Shown here in pieces: positions 1 to 8,020 of a stretch of 12,367 nucleotides of DNA (its first letter is position 1; every line of letters begins with the position of its first letter). The position numbers and the translations under genes were made by a program. A model generated the notes under the pieces. The model did no database searches. It was not told the DNA's origin and saw only the letters and a program-made list of their open reading frames with translations. Source of the stretch: CAZAGD01 sp049699975 (GTDB lineage: Bacteria > Desulfobacterota > SM23-61); the NCBI GenBank assembly GCA_049699975.1, contig JBNAWB010000103.1, positions 1 to 12,367 on the forward strand, written 5' to 3'.

Positions 1-1
1 C

Positions 2-151
2 TTGATCCTCAATTCTACGCCTCAATTAAAATTTAAAGGTTTGACCCCAATTACACATTTTGTTTATTCTTCTGGTGGTTACCATGCCTTTGGTTACTTT
101 TTACATATTTCAGATTCAAGATTTATTAAAATCGATTTAAGTTTTTTTTGA
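2..151 (+). CDS. possible C-terminal tail of an upstream gene (partial)
   Basis: A reading frame open from the window edge runs about 49 codons to a TGA at 149-151. Its composition is protein-like (it includes FVYSSGGYHAFGYFLHISDS) but I recognise no family. It ends just after a run of eight T at 142-149. A shift at that run would carry the frame into a 31-codon stretch starting at ATG 154 and ending at TAA 247-249. An open frame of this length arises by chance fairly often in AT-rich DNA, so this is only a candidate for the end of a gene lying mostly outside the window. Confidence 0.22.
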   Translation: MILNSTPQLKFKGLTPITHFVYSSGGYHAFGYFLHISDSRFIKIDLSFF

Positions 152-510
152 TCATGACGAAAAAAGATTTGTATGAATCTAAATTGAATAAAGAATTAAA
201 GGGAATTTTGTGGCAGAATTGGAAAATGGCTAATTTTTATGCATTTTAAGAAATATTAATCGGCTGATCATTGGGACTCTTAATTTAAATAAATACAAGC
301 AAAGCGAGTTATTTTATGTTCCTATTTAGTTTTAATCAGATTGAAAAAGTTCTAAATTTATAATAGGAATCGGCTCTTGCGGGCAAGCACTTTTATTAAT
401 ATTGATGTTAAGAATTTTATCTTGATTGTTATGGAAAAAATTTCATATTAAGCCGCAAAGTTTATTTTCCATTTATATCATTCAAGAATTAAACTAAAGA
501 GCAATTAGAA
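152..510. other. AT-rich intergenic region upstream of motB
   Basis: No convincing gene is visible here. A 31-codon frame at 154-249 (+) starts two bases after the upstream stop, but it has no clear ribosome binding site. A small hairpin, CTTG-CGGG-CAAG, lies near 377-388. A weak promoter-like pair, TTGATT at 422-427 with CATATT at 444-449, precedes motB, but in sequence this AT-rich such pairs carry little weight. motA, the usual partner and upstream neighbour of motB, is not present. Confidence 0.5.
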
Positions 511-1398
511 ATGCCCCGCCGCAAAAGAAATCGTGAAGAGGAACGAGAAAATTTAGAGCGCTGGTTGGTTTCTTATGCAGACTTCATTACCCTTCTCTTT
601 GCTTTTTTTGTGACCATGTATGCTATTTCTCGGGTTGATGAACAAAAGCTCGGCTCAGCAGTGGAATCTTTGCAGCGGGCATTGGGGTCATTAATTCCTG
701 TTCAAACTTTTCAAAGGCATCCTGGAGCCTTTTCCCCCACACAAAGTCCTTTAGGGACAAGCATTTTAACCGATGTTTCTTCTAAATTACCGGTAGGAGA
801 AAGAAAAGCTTTTGAAAAACTAGCGGAGGAGATTCAAAAGGAAATTGAAAGGAGTTTGATGGCGATTGAACCTGAGAAGCGGCCTCCTTTTAATAAAATT
901 AAATTTATTCTGGAAGAAAGAGGATTGGTTATAAGAGTGCCTGAAAGTCTCTTTTTTGACTCTGGGGAAGCTTCTATCCGTTCTGATTTTTATCCTTTAT
1001 TAGACGCTTTAGGCAAAAACCTGGAGAAAATTCCAAACCATATTCGCGTTGAAGGGCATACTGATAATGTCCCCATCCAAACTGCCAAGTTTCCTTCCAA
1101 TTGGGAATTATCGACAGCTCGCGCGACAACGATAGTGCGCTATTTTTTGTCTAAGTTTAATATTAGACCAGCAAAGTTATCAGCTTCCGGTTTTGCTGAA
1201 TTTCGCCCTATTGCTTCCAATTCTAAGCCAGAAGGGAGGTCTCTGAATCGCCGAGTTGATGTAGTGATTTTAAGCAGTTTGGAAGAAAGTCATGAGCAAA
1301 ACCAAAATGATTCTTCTGAAAATATGACGCCTCAGAAATATGGCGAGTTCAATTCACCACCCCACCAATTTCCTAAAGCCAGTCAAATCGGCAAATAA
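511..1398 (+). CDS. motB: flagellar stator protein MotB
   Basis: MotB anchors the flagellar stator to peptidoglycan and, with MotA, forms the ion channel that drives rotation. The 295-residue product has the usual length and layout. A basic cytoplasmic N-terminus (RRKRNREEERENLER) is followed by one membrane helix at about 18-40. This helix opens with W-L-V-S-Y-A-D-F, where Asp24 is the expected ion-binding aspartate. A plug/linker region follows. The C-terminal OmpA/MotB peptidoglycan-binding domain covers about 140-265, with VEGHTDNVPI at 180-189, NWELSTARA and the closing NRRVDVVIL. The last 35 residues are polar and probably disordered. The Shine-Dalgarno is weak (AAAGAG about 9 bases upstream), but the start fits the family N-terminus. 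MotA is absent from the window, so MotA must be encoded elsewhere or this is a solo copy. The gene converges on the DUF932 gene with 9 bp between stop codons. An OmpA-domain protein outside the motor is unlikely given the membrane aspartate motif. Confidence 0.93.
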   Translation: MPRRKRNREEERENLERWLVSYADFITLLFAFFVTMYAISRVDEQKLGSAVESLQRALGSLIPVQTFQRHPGAFSPTQSPLGTSILTDVSSKLPVGERKAFEKLAEEIQKEIERSLMAIEPEKRPPFNKIKFILEERGLVIRVPESLFFDSGEASIRSDFYPLLDALGKNLEKIPNHIRVEGHTDNVPIQTAKFPSNWELSTARATTIVRYFLSKFNIRPAKLSASGFAEFRPIASNSKPEGRSLNRRVDVVILSSLEESHEQNQNDSSENMTPQKYGEFNSPPHQFPKASQIGK

Positions 1399-1407
1399 AT
1401 TTATTCT

Positions 1408-2391
1408 TTAATTAAGCCAAGATCTCGATAGTTCATACGCCTTTTGAAGGGCTCTTAGTTTTACATCAGCCCCAGATCCAAACCATATTCGCTCCAGGCG
1501 TTTGTCAGGTTTTTCATCTTTCGAGGGTCGTTTATAATCCTCAAACTGAGTTATGGCGTTATATGCTCCCCAAAGTGTTCCTTTTACTCCTGGAATTTGA
1601 AGGCTGGAAGCAGTGTCGAATATCTTTAGAATCTCATCCCAAGTGCGGGGCTGCTCATTATCCTTTTTTTGTTTTTCTGTTCTGGGGAATACAGCATCCA
1701 GGTATTCAAACAGAAGTCTCCCCGTGATTTGAATTCTGGCTAGTTGTTTAAAAAGAACTTCTGCTTCCAGGAAAATTTTCTGAATAATAGCCAAGAAATC
1801 ACTTATTTCTTTTAAACGGGAAGGCATTCCTTTGGTATGGCGCACGCGGTAAGCTTTCTGTCCGTTTCTTAGGGCGAGCATTAGGGTATTTTGGCAGACT
1901 ACTCGAATTGGTGTAAATTTTATTATTACCGCTCCCTCTCCGTTATGTGCATTAGAAAGTAAAAGGTAATTATAGCATTCATCGCCACTGACGATTTCCA
2001 TTGCTTCTGGCATCCTTGCCATGACCCAAATCCTTTCTCCATCACCGATCACTCCAGCAGTTTCAAAGTAAGATTTGCCTTCTTTAATTATGGGATCAAA
2101 GAAATTAAATGCTTCAGAATTTTGTAGAACTCTGTAGTGGCGACCGACAATACCAAGAATTACTTCTTCTTCTAAAGTTTCCGGTCGTGGCAATCGAACC
2201 ACTTCGTATCGAGAAAAATCCCCTTTTGAGTTAGTTTGTCGTGCTCCCCTTGCAGGCCGCTTTTTCACTAGCCAGTCCAAACCAGCTGCTTTTATCATTT
2301 CTTCTGCTGTCAAGCCTTTAGGTACTGCTTTGCCTAAACCGTGCCAAGGTTTTTCTCCATAATAGGCCATTGACTGAACATTTGCTGGCAT
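1408..2391 (-). CDS. DUF932 phage/plasmid-type protein
   Basis: This 327-residue protein belongs to the DUF932 family (TIGR03299-like, 'phage/plasmid-like protein'). Members occur on prophages and plasmids, for example E. coli YfjQ/YubP, and have no established biochemical function. Family signatures are the N-terminal YYGEKPWHGLG, then GIVGRHYRVLQNSEAFNFFD at about residues 80-99, NAHNGEGAVIIKFTPIRVVC near 147-166, and the C-terminal block with TWDEILKIFD and GTLWGAYNAITQFEDYKR. The length is normal and no truncation is seen. The start is supported by a purine-rich Shine-Dalgarno, AGAAGGGGG, ending 9 bases upstream. No signal peptide or membrane segment is apparent. It lies downstream of the PD-(D/E)XK-like gene on the same strand and is probably co-transcribed with it. 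Family membership is well supported. A role in mobile-element maintenance or anti-host function would be guesswork. Confidence 0.88.
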   Translation of the reverse strand: MPANVQSMAYYGEKPWHGLGKAVPKGLTAEEMIKAAGLDWLVKKRPARGARQTNSKGDFSRYEVVRLPRPETLEEEVILGIVGRHYRVLQNSEAFNFFDPIIKEGKSYFETAGVIGDGERIWVMARMPEAMEIVSGDECYNYLLLSNAHNGEGAVIIKFTPIRVVCQNTLMLALRNGQKAYRVRHTKGMPSRLKEISDFLAIIQKIFLEAEVLFKQLARIQITGRLLFEYLDAVFPRTEKQKKDNEQPRTWDEILKIFDTASSLQIPGVKGTLWGAYNAITQFEDYKRPSKDEKPDKRLERIWFGSGADVKLRALQKAYELSRSWLN

Positions 2392-2454
2392 GATTTTTAT
2401 CCCCCTTCTTATCAGTTAATATTTCCGTTAAAGAGTAGAAGATTTTAATTTAAA

Positions 2455-2685
2455 TCATTTTTCTATTAATTCTTCATTCAGTCGCAGTAGGTATGTTGAA
2501 TTGCCGGAATCTTCGTCTTCGATCGATATTACTCCTATTTTCCTAAGAAATTTTGATAGTCTTTTCAAGGTAATAAGAGTCTTTCTAAGTCCCGCATGAA
2601 TAGGTCTATCATTAATGATATGAATTTGGGAGATATTATGAGCTGGGACTGAAGAAGCTTGAGGTTCTCCAATATAGTGTTCCAC
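2455..2685 (-). CDS. overlapping minus-strand frame; possible frameshifted C-terminus of the nuclease-like gene
   Basis: A 76-codon frame overlaps the last 121 bases of the nuclease-like gene in another frame and continues 110 bases past its stop. The non-overlapping part reads as plausible protein (RLSKFLRKIGVISIEDEDSG, then STYLLRLNEELIEK), with mixed charge and a helix-strand-helix look. The overlapped part looks less natural. Two readings are possible. Either the nuclease protein really extends into this frame through a frameshift (natural or assembly error) near 2565-2590, or this is a chance frame. I see no good ribosome binding site for an independent start at 2685. Only about the last 40 codons are credible as coding. 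Confidence 0.25.
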   Translation of the reverse strand: MEHYIGEPQASSVPAHNISQIHIINDRPIHAGLRKTLITLKRLSKFLRKIGVISIEDEDSGNSTYLLRLNEELIEK

Positions 2686-3323
2686 TTAAGGGGCCTAAAG
2701 GCAGTTTCATAACAAAGCATTTGAGAAAAATCCCGGCATAGAAACAAGAGGAAAGTATGTTGGAATTCTTGTTGTTTTGCCCATTCTGCGTATTTTTGCA
2801 ACTGACCCAGGTATTGTTCCTTATTAATAATAGAGAAGCTTTTGGGACTTTCTAAGTTCTCTGGAAATATTTTATTTTCAATTACGACCATAAACTTTCT
2901 AGAGTTTTTTGACCTGATAAAAATATCCAGCTTTCCGCATTCAGCCCGGTATTCAGGCAATACAAGGTAATCTTTATCCATTATTTCAACTATCAGATTC
3001 TTGTTATATTCCTTATAAGTGCTAATCAGCACTTTAGTAAGCAGCCAGAGACCGATTATTTCTGTATTCTCTGGGGAAAGAATCCATGCCAGACAACGCG
3101 TGTATTCCCCCTCTGTGACCAGAGGTCCAAAAATCTCTTTTATTCCCGGCTGGGAACATACGAGCTCCTGATGATTTTTTAAATATTCTAATTTTTTTAA
3201 CTGCAGGTCTTTCTCTAAAGAGAAGATAGATGGCAACGGTTGTAATTTTTTTGTCTCTTGCTCATTATAAAAGCCTTTTGTGATTTCCTTTATTAGCTCA
3301 TTAAAATTTTTAAAGGTTGTCAT
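2565..3323 (-). CDS. PD-(D/E)XK nuclease superfamily protein
   Basis: The 252-residue protein resembles the PDDEXK_4 group of putative nucleases, many of which sit in accessory or defence-like loci. A charged helical N-terminus leads to the family's first motif, TEGEYTRCLAWILSPE (about 70-85), with Glu73 in the conserved helix. The core PD-(D/E)XK signature follows: Asp133 in GKLDIFI, then Glu149-x-Lys151 in VVIENKIF. Next come a Gln-containing helix (EQYLGQLQKYAEWA, 169-182) and a strand (HTFLLFLC). These correspond to D, ExK and the trailing helix of the restriction-endonuclease fold. The C-terminal stretch with PLKWNTILENL and FISLMIDLFMRDLERL also fits the family. The ATG is preceded by CTGGGGTT, a modest Shine-Dalgarno. 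No signal peptide is visible, so the protein should be cytoplasmic. Nuclease activity is inferred only from residues. Together with the DUF932 gene it suggests a mobile or defence cassette. The C-terminus may be frameshifted. Confidence 0.8.
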   Translation of the reverse strand: MTTFKNFNELIKEITKGFYNEQETKKLQPLPSIFSLEKDLQLKKLEYLKNHQELVCSQPGIKEIFGPLVTEGEYTRCLAWILSPENTEIIGLWLLTKVLISTYKEYNKNLIVEIMDKDYLVLPEYRAECGKLDIFIRSKNSRKFMVVIENKIFPENLESPKSFSIINKEQYLGQLQKYAEWAKQQEFQHTFLLFLCRDFSQMLCYETAFRPLKWNTILENLKLLQSQLIISPKFISLMIDLFMRDLERLLLP

Positions 3324-3342
3324 TTTTAATAACCCCAGAAAG

Positions 3343-3371
3343 ATTATATTTTTTTGACCATTAGCTAATAA
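3343..3371 (-). promoter_or_regulatory. possible promoter for the nuclease-DUF932 cassette
   Basis: On the minus strand a perfect TATAAT lies at 3348-3343, about 20 bases upstream of the ATG. The matching -35 position holds only TTATTA (3371-3366; 3 of 6 matches, 17-bp spacer). If used, it would give a leader of about a dozen bases. The sequence around it is AT-rich, so the match may be accidental. Confidence 0.22.
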
Positions 3372-3667
3372 TGTTTCTTTTAATTTTTTATCCTGATAGA
3401 AAGCTTCTACCTTTTCTCAAAGGAAATACCCTCATCTTTTACTTAAATTCAGCGAAGGTTCTGAAGACTGTTTTCCATATACCTGTTTTATTATTTCGGC
3501 ATTCAAGAAGGTTCCATTTACTAAATAGACATAAGTCAAAAACCACCTATACTAACCTTTTCTTTGTTAACCAAATTCCAAAAAAACCAAAAGAGATAGG
3601 ACCAGATATGCTCGAGCAAATCTATATAACATTATATCGGCAATTAAGGTTTAAAAATTGATTTATG

Positions 3668-3988
3668 CAATAGGCTGCCTGACCGTCGATCAGTTTTAAT
3701 TTTTCTCGCCAACAGGAGACAGGCGGGAGGGGGAGAGGCAAAATTAAAATCGGCCGGGAAATGACTATTCCTCTCTTACCCACCTGCTCTCCGCAAAGAA
3801 CGGCGGGGACATACTTGTCTATACCAGATAAACGTGAATAATAGCTTTTTTCTTTTAAAATAGACGACTATCTTCCCCGCCCGTACCTATGAAAGAATAA
3901 GTGCCTCATTTTAATGAGCCTCTCTTCCTTCCGCCTGAATTTGGCCGAAATTTAAAAAGTGATCGATGGTCAGATAGGCTGCCTATTG
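3668..3988. repeat. MITE-like structured element with terminal inverted repeats
   Basis: The left end (3668-3692) reads CAATAGGCTGCC then TGACCGTCGATCA. The reverse complement of the right end (3960-3988) reads CAATAGGCAGCC-TATC-TGACCATCGATCA. This gives about 25 aligned bases with two mismatches and one 4-base gap. Weaker inverted similarity continues inwards (CAGGCGG near 3720 against CCGCCTG near 3931). Nested inverted repeats lie inside: TTTTAATTTT at 3694-3703 pairs with AAAATTAAAA at 3740-3749, and a GGCGGGGA segment near 3802 opposes TCCCCGCC near 3873. The element is locally more GC-rich than its flanks and encodes nothing obvious. I see no clear target-site duplication. It could be a miniature inverted-repeat transposable element, a REP/BIME-like element, or a relic of an insertion sequence. 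Confidence 0.5.
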
Positions 3989-4146
3989 AAAATGTTTAGT
4001 TCATTTTGATAATTTAAGAACAAATTGGAGAGATTAAGTTTTTCAAAAAACGGACGATAAAGGCAGACGTGGAGATATGGTTTTTTAATTGATCAAAATA
4101 TTTCAACAGATCATTCTTTTTCCTTTTTAACAAAGGAGGTTAACTT

Positions 4147-7100
4147 ATGACTTTCAGGAATTTTTTAAAACCTCATTTTTTATTAGTTTTTCTTATTTTA
4201 TTTGTTTTAATTCTAAGCCTTAATGGAGACACAGAGCAAGTTACTAAAATGGGAAGTGATTTTCATCAAGATGTCTTTACTCATTTGGAAGGAAATATTT
4301 TTGATGCAAATGCAGCGAGGGAAACGTTCTTTGCTAAAGCTAGTTCCTTTGGCATGTTAAAAGAGAATAAAGGTAGCCTTTATATTGTGGTTATGGTTTT
4401 CGGCATATTGGTAGCAGCCCTTTTATTAGGGAAAAATTATTTAGCAGGCCCTAAAAGAAATTTAAGGAAGATGGAAGAAGCTTTATTGGCCAGCGGCAAA
4501 AGATATGTTGAATTGGCCAACTTGTTGCCCGGAATTGTTTTTGAAGCGGATGTAGAAGGGAACATAACTTTTGCGAATCAAAAGGCTTTTGACATAATGG
4601 GTTATGCTCCAGAGGATATAGAAGACGGGCTCAATATTTTTCAGTTTATCGCACCAGAACAACTGCCCGAGGCAAAGGAAATTTTTAAAGAGACCTTACT
4701 AGAAGAAAAGAGCAGCCTTAGATTAATTCTTCAAAAAAAGGATGGGAGCAGGTTTCCTGCCTTGGTCTACACCTCTCCTATTTTTCGAAATGGTCATCCC
4801 TTTGGTTTGAGGGGTTTGGTAGTTGATATCACTGATCTCGCGCGCATCCAAGAAGAGCTCCTAAAAAGCGAAGAAAAATTTAGGAAATTGGCAGAGGAAA
4901 CAAAGGCTATAGCTGAGATTTGTCAGATAATCAGTTCCAGTTCCAATATTGAAGAAATTTATGAGAGATTTGCCCAGAAACTGGGGGAGATAATTTCTTT
5001 CGATCGGATTGCTATGAATATAATTGATCGAGAAAAGAAGGAATTTTTTATTCCTTATACCCATGGAGTTGCCGTACCTGGAAGAGAGGGAAGTCGGTTG
5101 ATTCCAATGGAGGGTACTGCTTCTGAGTGGGTTATAAAGAATAAGAAGGGGCTTCTTATTAACGAAGATAACCTTAAAGAATTTCTGAGGGAATGTCCTG
5201 CGCTCAATCCCTTTGTAGATATTGGCTTGAAATCAATGATCTTTATACCAATGATATCAAGGGGGCAAGTGATAGGTGTTTTATCCTTTCAATCGTTTAA
5301 AAAATTTGCATATGGGGAAAAAGATTTGGAGATTGCGGAAAAAGTGAGTAACCAAATTGCTGGGGCAGTAGCGAATGCCATTCTTTTTAAGAAACAGAAG
5401 GAGACAGAAGAAGTTTTGCTCCAAAGAGAAACAGAAGCCAGAAAGCTGGCGCAAGAAAAGGAAATATTAGCTCAAATAGGTCGTTTAATCAGCTCAACTT
5501 TATATATAGAAGAGGTTTATGAGGGTTTTGCCTCTAAGGTTAAAGAATTGATTCCATTCGATAGGATTTCAATAAATGTTGTGGACAATGAAAATGGGAC
5601 GGTGAGAATAAGTTATGTATCAGGGAAAACAGTTCTTGGACACAGTATTAGGGATGTAGTTCCTTTGGCAGGCTCTCTCAGCAAAGAAGTTATAACTAGA
5701 AGAAAAGGAATGGTTTTCCATCCGGTCAGTGAAGAGGAAGTGATATTTAAATTTCCTCAACTCTTATCAAATTATAGAAGCGGCCTAAAGTCAGTGATGA
5801 TGGTTCCATTAATATCGAAGGGGCAGGTTGTGGCCACTATTAGTTTTATGACGGAACCGCCAAATGCCTATAAAGAGGCAGACCTCAGGCTGGCCGAGGA
5901 TGTGGCCAATCAGATAGCTGGGGCTGTGGCCAATGCTCTTTTGTTTGAAGAGTGGAAGAGGGCTGAGGAGTCACTAAGGAACAGCGAACTTAAATACAGA
6001 GAACTTGTCAGTTCACTGCCCGAAGTTGTATTTGAAGCAGATGAAGCGGGTAATCTTACTTTTGTAAATGAGCGGGCGTTTGAAATTTTTGGTTATACAA
6101 AGGATGATTTCGCTAAAGGATTAAATGTTTTTGAGATGATAGCCCCCGAAGATTTGGAAAGAGGAAAGGAATTTTATAAAAAAGAAATGCACGGCGAGAA
6201 AACGGGGCGCGAATATAAATTGCTAAAAAAAGACGGCAGCGTTTTCCCAGGAATTATCTATACTAAGCCTATTATCCAAAATGGAATTCCTTCCGGTTTA
6301 AGAGGAATTATCATAGACATTACAGATCGGAAAAATTTAGAAGAACATCTCAAAGAATCCAGAGAAAGATATAAAACTTTATTTGAAAATACGGGTACCG
6401 CTTTTATAGTTATAGAAGAAGATATGACCATTTCTTTAGCCAATTCGAAGGTCGAAGAATTAACCGGTTATTCAAGAAAGGAGATAGAAGGTGAGAAAAA
6501 GTGGACCGAATTTATTGTTCCTGAATATTTAAAAAAGCTGCAAGAATATCATCGCTTGCGGAGAACTAATCCAGATTTAGCTCCTCGGAGTTATGAAGCG
6601 AAGTTTAAAACCAAAAAAGGAGAAATAAAGGAAATTCTTATTAATGTGGCTATGATCCCGGGGACAAAGAGAAGCATAGCTTCTCTATTCGATATCACAG
6701 AGCAAAAGCGAAAAGAGAAAGAAATTGCATCCTTGCAGGAGCAATTCATTCATTCGCAAAAGATGGAGGCGATTGGACGGCTGGCCAGTGGAGTGGCGCA
6801 TGATTTTAATAATTCCCTTACTATAGTTAAAGTTTCTGCGCAATTTGCTCAGGCAAAGCTCAAACCAGATGATCCTTTAAGAGAGTATATCGATATGATC
6901 ATCGAGGCAATTGACCGTTCAGCCAACCTCTCTCGTCAGCTCTTAGCTTTCAGCCGCAAGCAAGTAATGGAAATGAAGGTTATAGACCTTAACGCGCTGA
7001 TAAAAGACCTGGATAAAATGCTGCATCGGATGATCGGGGAAGACATCGAATTAATTTATCAATTAGCAGAAGATTTGAAGAAAGTTAAAGTTGATCCCGG

Positions 7101-7884
7101 ACAAATTGAACAGGTTATTTTGAATCTCACTTTAAACTCCAGGGATGCCATGCCGCAAGGAGGAAAATTATTAATTGAAACAGCGAATGTGGAGTTAGAT
7201 GAAAATTATGTAAAAACTCACTTAGGGGCAAAAGCTGGTCAGTATGTTTTACTTTCGGTTACTGATACCGGTATAGGGATGACTCCCGAGGTAAAGGAGC
7301 ATCTTTTTGAGCCTTTCTTCACAACTAAAGAGAAAGGCAAGGGGACTGGCTTGGGATTATCAACTGTTTACGGAATAGTGAAGCAGAGTGGCGGGTATAT
7401 CTGGGTTTTCAGCGAGCCTGGCCAGGGAACTACTTTTAAGATTTATTTGCCGGCAGTGGATGAGCCTGCCGAAGAAATTAGGAGAAAAGAAGCAGGAGGA
7501 AGGATTCTCAGAGGCAATGAGACTATAATGGTTGTTGAGGATGAAGAGGAAGTGCGCAAATTGGCGGGGATGATTCTGGAAAGGATGGGTTATAAGGTTT
7601 TGCTTGCATCTTGTGCGGATGAAGCTTTTGATGCCTGCGAGAAATACAAGGAACCAATTCATTTGCTATTGACCGACGTAATTCTGCCTGGAATGAGTGG
7701 AAGAGATTTAGCGGAAGGTATTTCCATATTGCGTCCGAATATAAAAGTTCTTTATATGTCTGGATACCCTGATAATGTTATTTCAGATCATGGGGTCCTT
7801 AAGCCGGGGATAAATTATTTGCCTAAGCCTTTTACAGTAGAAGGATTGACCAGGAAAGTAAGAGAAGTCTTGGATAGGAGATAA
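4147..7884 (+). CDS. membrane hybrid sensor histidine kinase with receiver (PAS-GAF-GAF-PAS-PAS-HisKA-HATPase-REC)
   Basis: This 1245-residue kinase senses an unknown signal, autophosphorylates on histidine and passes phosphate to its own aspartate. The ATG follows a strong AAAGGAGG. Two membrane helices (about 10-28 and 78-97) flank a very short external loop of about 50 residues. The cytoplasmic part then runs PAS (about 117-232), GAF (259-418), coiled coil, GAF (445-603), PAS (618-733), PAS (739-862), HisKA (about 870-935), HATPase (about 980-1100) and receiver (1127-1245). The phospho-acceptor is His885 in GVAHDFNN. The ATP site shows the N-box NLTLNSRDAM, TDTGIGM and GKGTGLGLSTVYGI. Receiver residues are Glu1131/Asp1132, phospho-acceptor Asp1177 in LLLTDVILPGMSG, and Lys1227 in LPKPF. 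PAS1/PAS2 and GAF1/GAF2 are close paralogues, so the sensor grew by internal duplication. With so small an external loop, sensing is probably by the cytoplasmic PAS/GAF domains; ligands or cofactors cannot be read from sequence. No separate response regulator with an output domain is adjacent. Confidence 0.93.
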   Translation: MTFRNFLKPHFLLVFLILFVLILSLNGDTEQVTKMGSDFHQDVFTHLEGNIFDANAARETFFAKASSFGMLKENKGSLYIVVMVFGILVAALLLGKNYLAGPKRNLRKMEEALLASGKRYVELANLLPGIVFEADVEGNITFANQKAFDIMGYAPEDIEDGLNIFQFIAPEQLPEAKEIFKETLLEEKSSLRLILQKKDGSRFPALVYTSPIFRNGHPFGLRGLVVDITDLARIQEELLKSEEKFRKLAEETKAIAEICQIISSSSNIEEIYERFAQKLGEIISFDRIAMNIIDREKKEFFIPYTHGVAVPGREGSRLIPMEGTASEWVIKNKKGLLINEDNLKEFLRECPALNPFVDIGLKSMIFIPMISRGQVIGVLSFQSFKKFAYGEKDLEIAEKVSNQIAGAVANAILFKKQKETEEVLLQRETEARKLAQEKEILAQIGRLISSTLYIEEVYEGFASKVKELIPFDRISINVVDNENGTVRISYVSGKTVLGHSIRDVVPLAGSLSKEVITRRKGMVFHPVSEEEVIFKFPQLLSNYRSGLKSVMMVPLISKGQVVATISFMTEPPNAYKEADLRLAEDVANQIAGAVANALLFEEWKRAEESLRNSELKYRELVSSLPEVVFEADEAGNLTFVNERAFEIFGYTKDDFAKGLNVFEMIAPEDLERGKEFYKKEMHGEKTGREYKLLKKDGSVFPGIIYTKPIIQNGIPSGLRGIIIDITDRKNLEEHLKESRERYKTLFENTGTAFIVIEEDMTISLANSKVEELTGYSRKEIEGEKKWTEFIVPEYLKKLQEYHRLRRTNPDLAPRSYEAKFKTKKGEIKEILINVAMIPGTKRSIASLFDITEQKRKEKEIASLQEQFIHSQKMEAIGRLASGVAHDFNNSLTIVKVSAQFAQAKLKPDDPLREYIDMIIEAIDRSANLSRQLLAFSRKQVMEMKVIDLNALIKDLDKMLHRMIGEDIELIYQLAEDLKKVKVDPGQIEQVILNLTLNSRDAMPQGGKLLIETANVELDENYVKTHLGAKAGQYVLLSVTDTGIGMTPEVKEHLFEPFFTTKEKGKGTGLGLSTVYGIVKQSGGYIWVFSEPGQGTTFKIYLPAVDEPAEEIRRKEAGGRILRGNETIMVVEDEEEVRKLAGMILERMGYKVLLASCADEAFDACEKYKEPIHLLLTDVILPGMSGRDLAEGISILRPNIKVLYMSGYPDNVISDHGVLKPGINYLPKPFTVEGLTRKVREVLDRR

Positions 7885-7891
7885 TTTGATT

Positions 7892-7912
7892 AATAAAAGG
7901 ATTTTTATTTTT
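7892..7912 (+). terminator. weak terminator-like hairpin after the kinase gene
   Basis: AATAAAA (7892-7898) can pair with TTTTATT (7903-7909) across a 4-base GGAT loop, followed by T residues. All seven pairs are A-T, so the stem is weak. It starts seven bases after the kinase stop codon, where a terminator would be expected. Confidence 0.22.
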
Positions 7913-8020
7913 AAGGCAAGCTTTAGTATCGGCAATAACTCCGAGAGATTCTTTTAATCATTTCTTTAAGCCTCCATTTTAAAGCTTTTCCTTTGGGGTA
8001 GGTTTTTCACCCGTATTTTT

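Larger units (their letters stand above)
3324..4146. other. 823-bp region without a convincing gene
   Basis: This divergent intergenic region separates the minus-strand cassette from the plus-strand kinase. The one long frame (3371-3661, +) has an unnatural composition and no ribosome binding site, so I treat it as non-coding. The centre holds a structured inverted-repeat element (3668-3988). The final 150 bases are AT-rich leader for the kinase, ending in the strong Shine-Dalgarno AAAGGAGG at 4132-4139, seven bases before the ATG. Confidence 0.6.

Noticed and set aside
3371..3661. 96-codon plus-strand open frame
   Set aside because: There is no ribosome binding site, the residue composition is unlike the neighbouring proteins (strings of FYLN, LLFRHSRRFHLLNRHK), and there is no family resemblance. 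It starts within the presumed promoter region of the divergent nuclease gene.
7924..7960. GCCGATA-like sequence suggestive of a sigma-28 promoter near the end of the kinase gene
   Set aside because: It is on the minus strand pointing back into the kinase gene, and the spacing to the TAAA element is about 19 bases, not 15.
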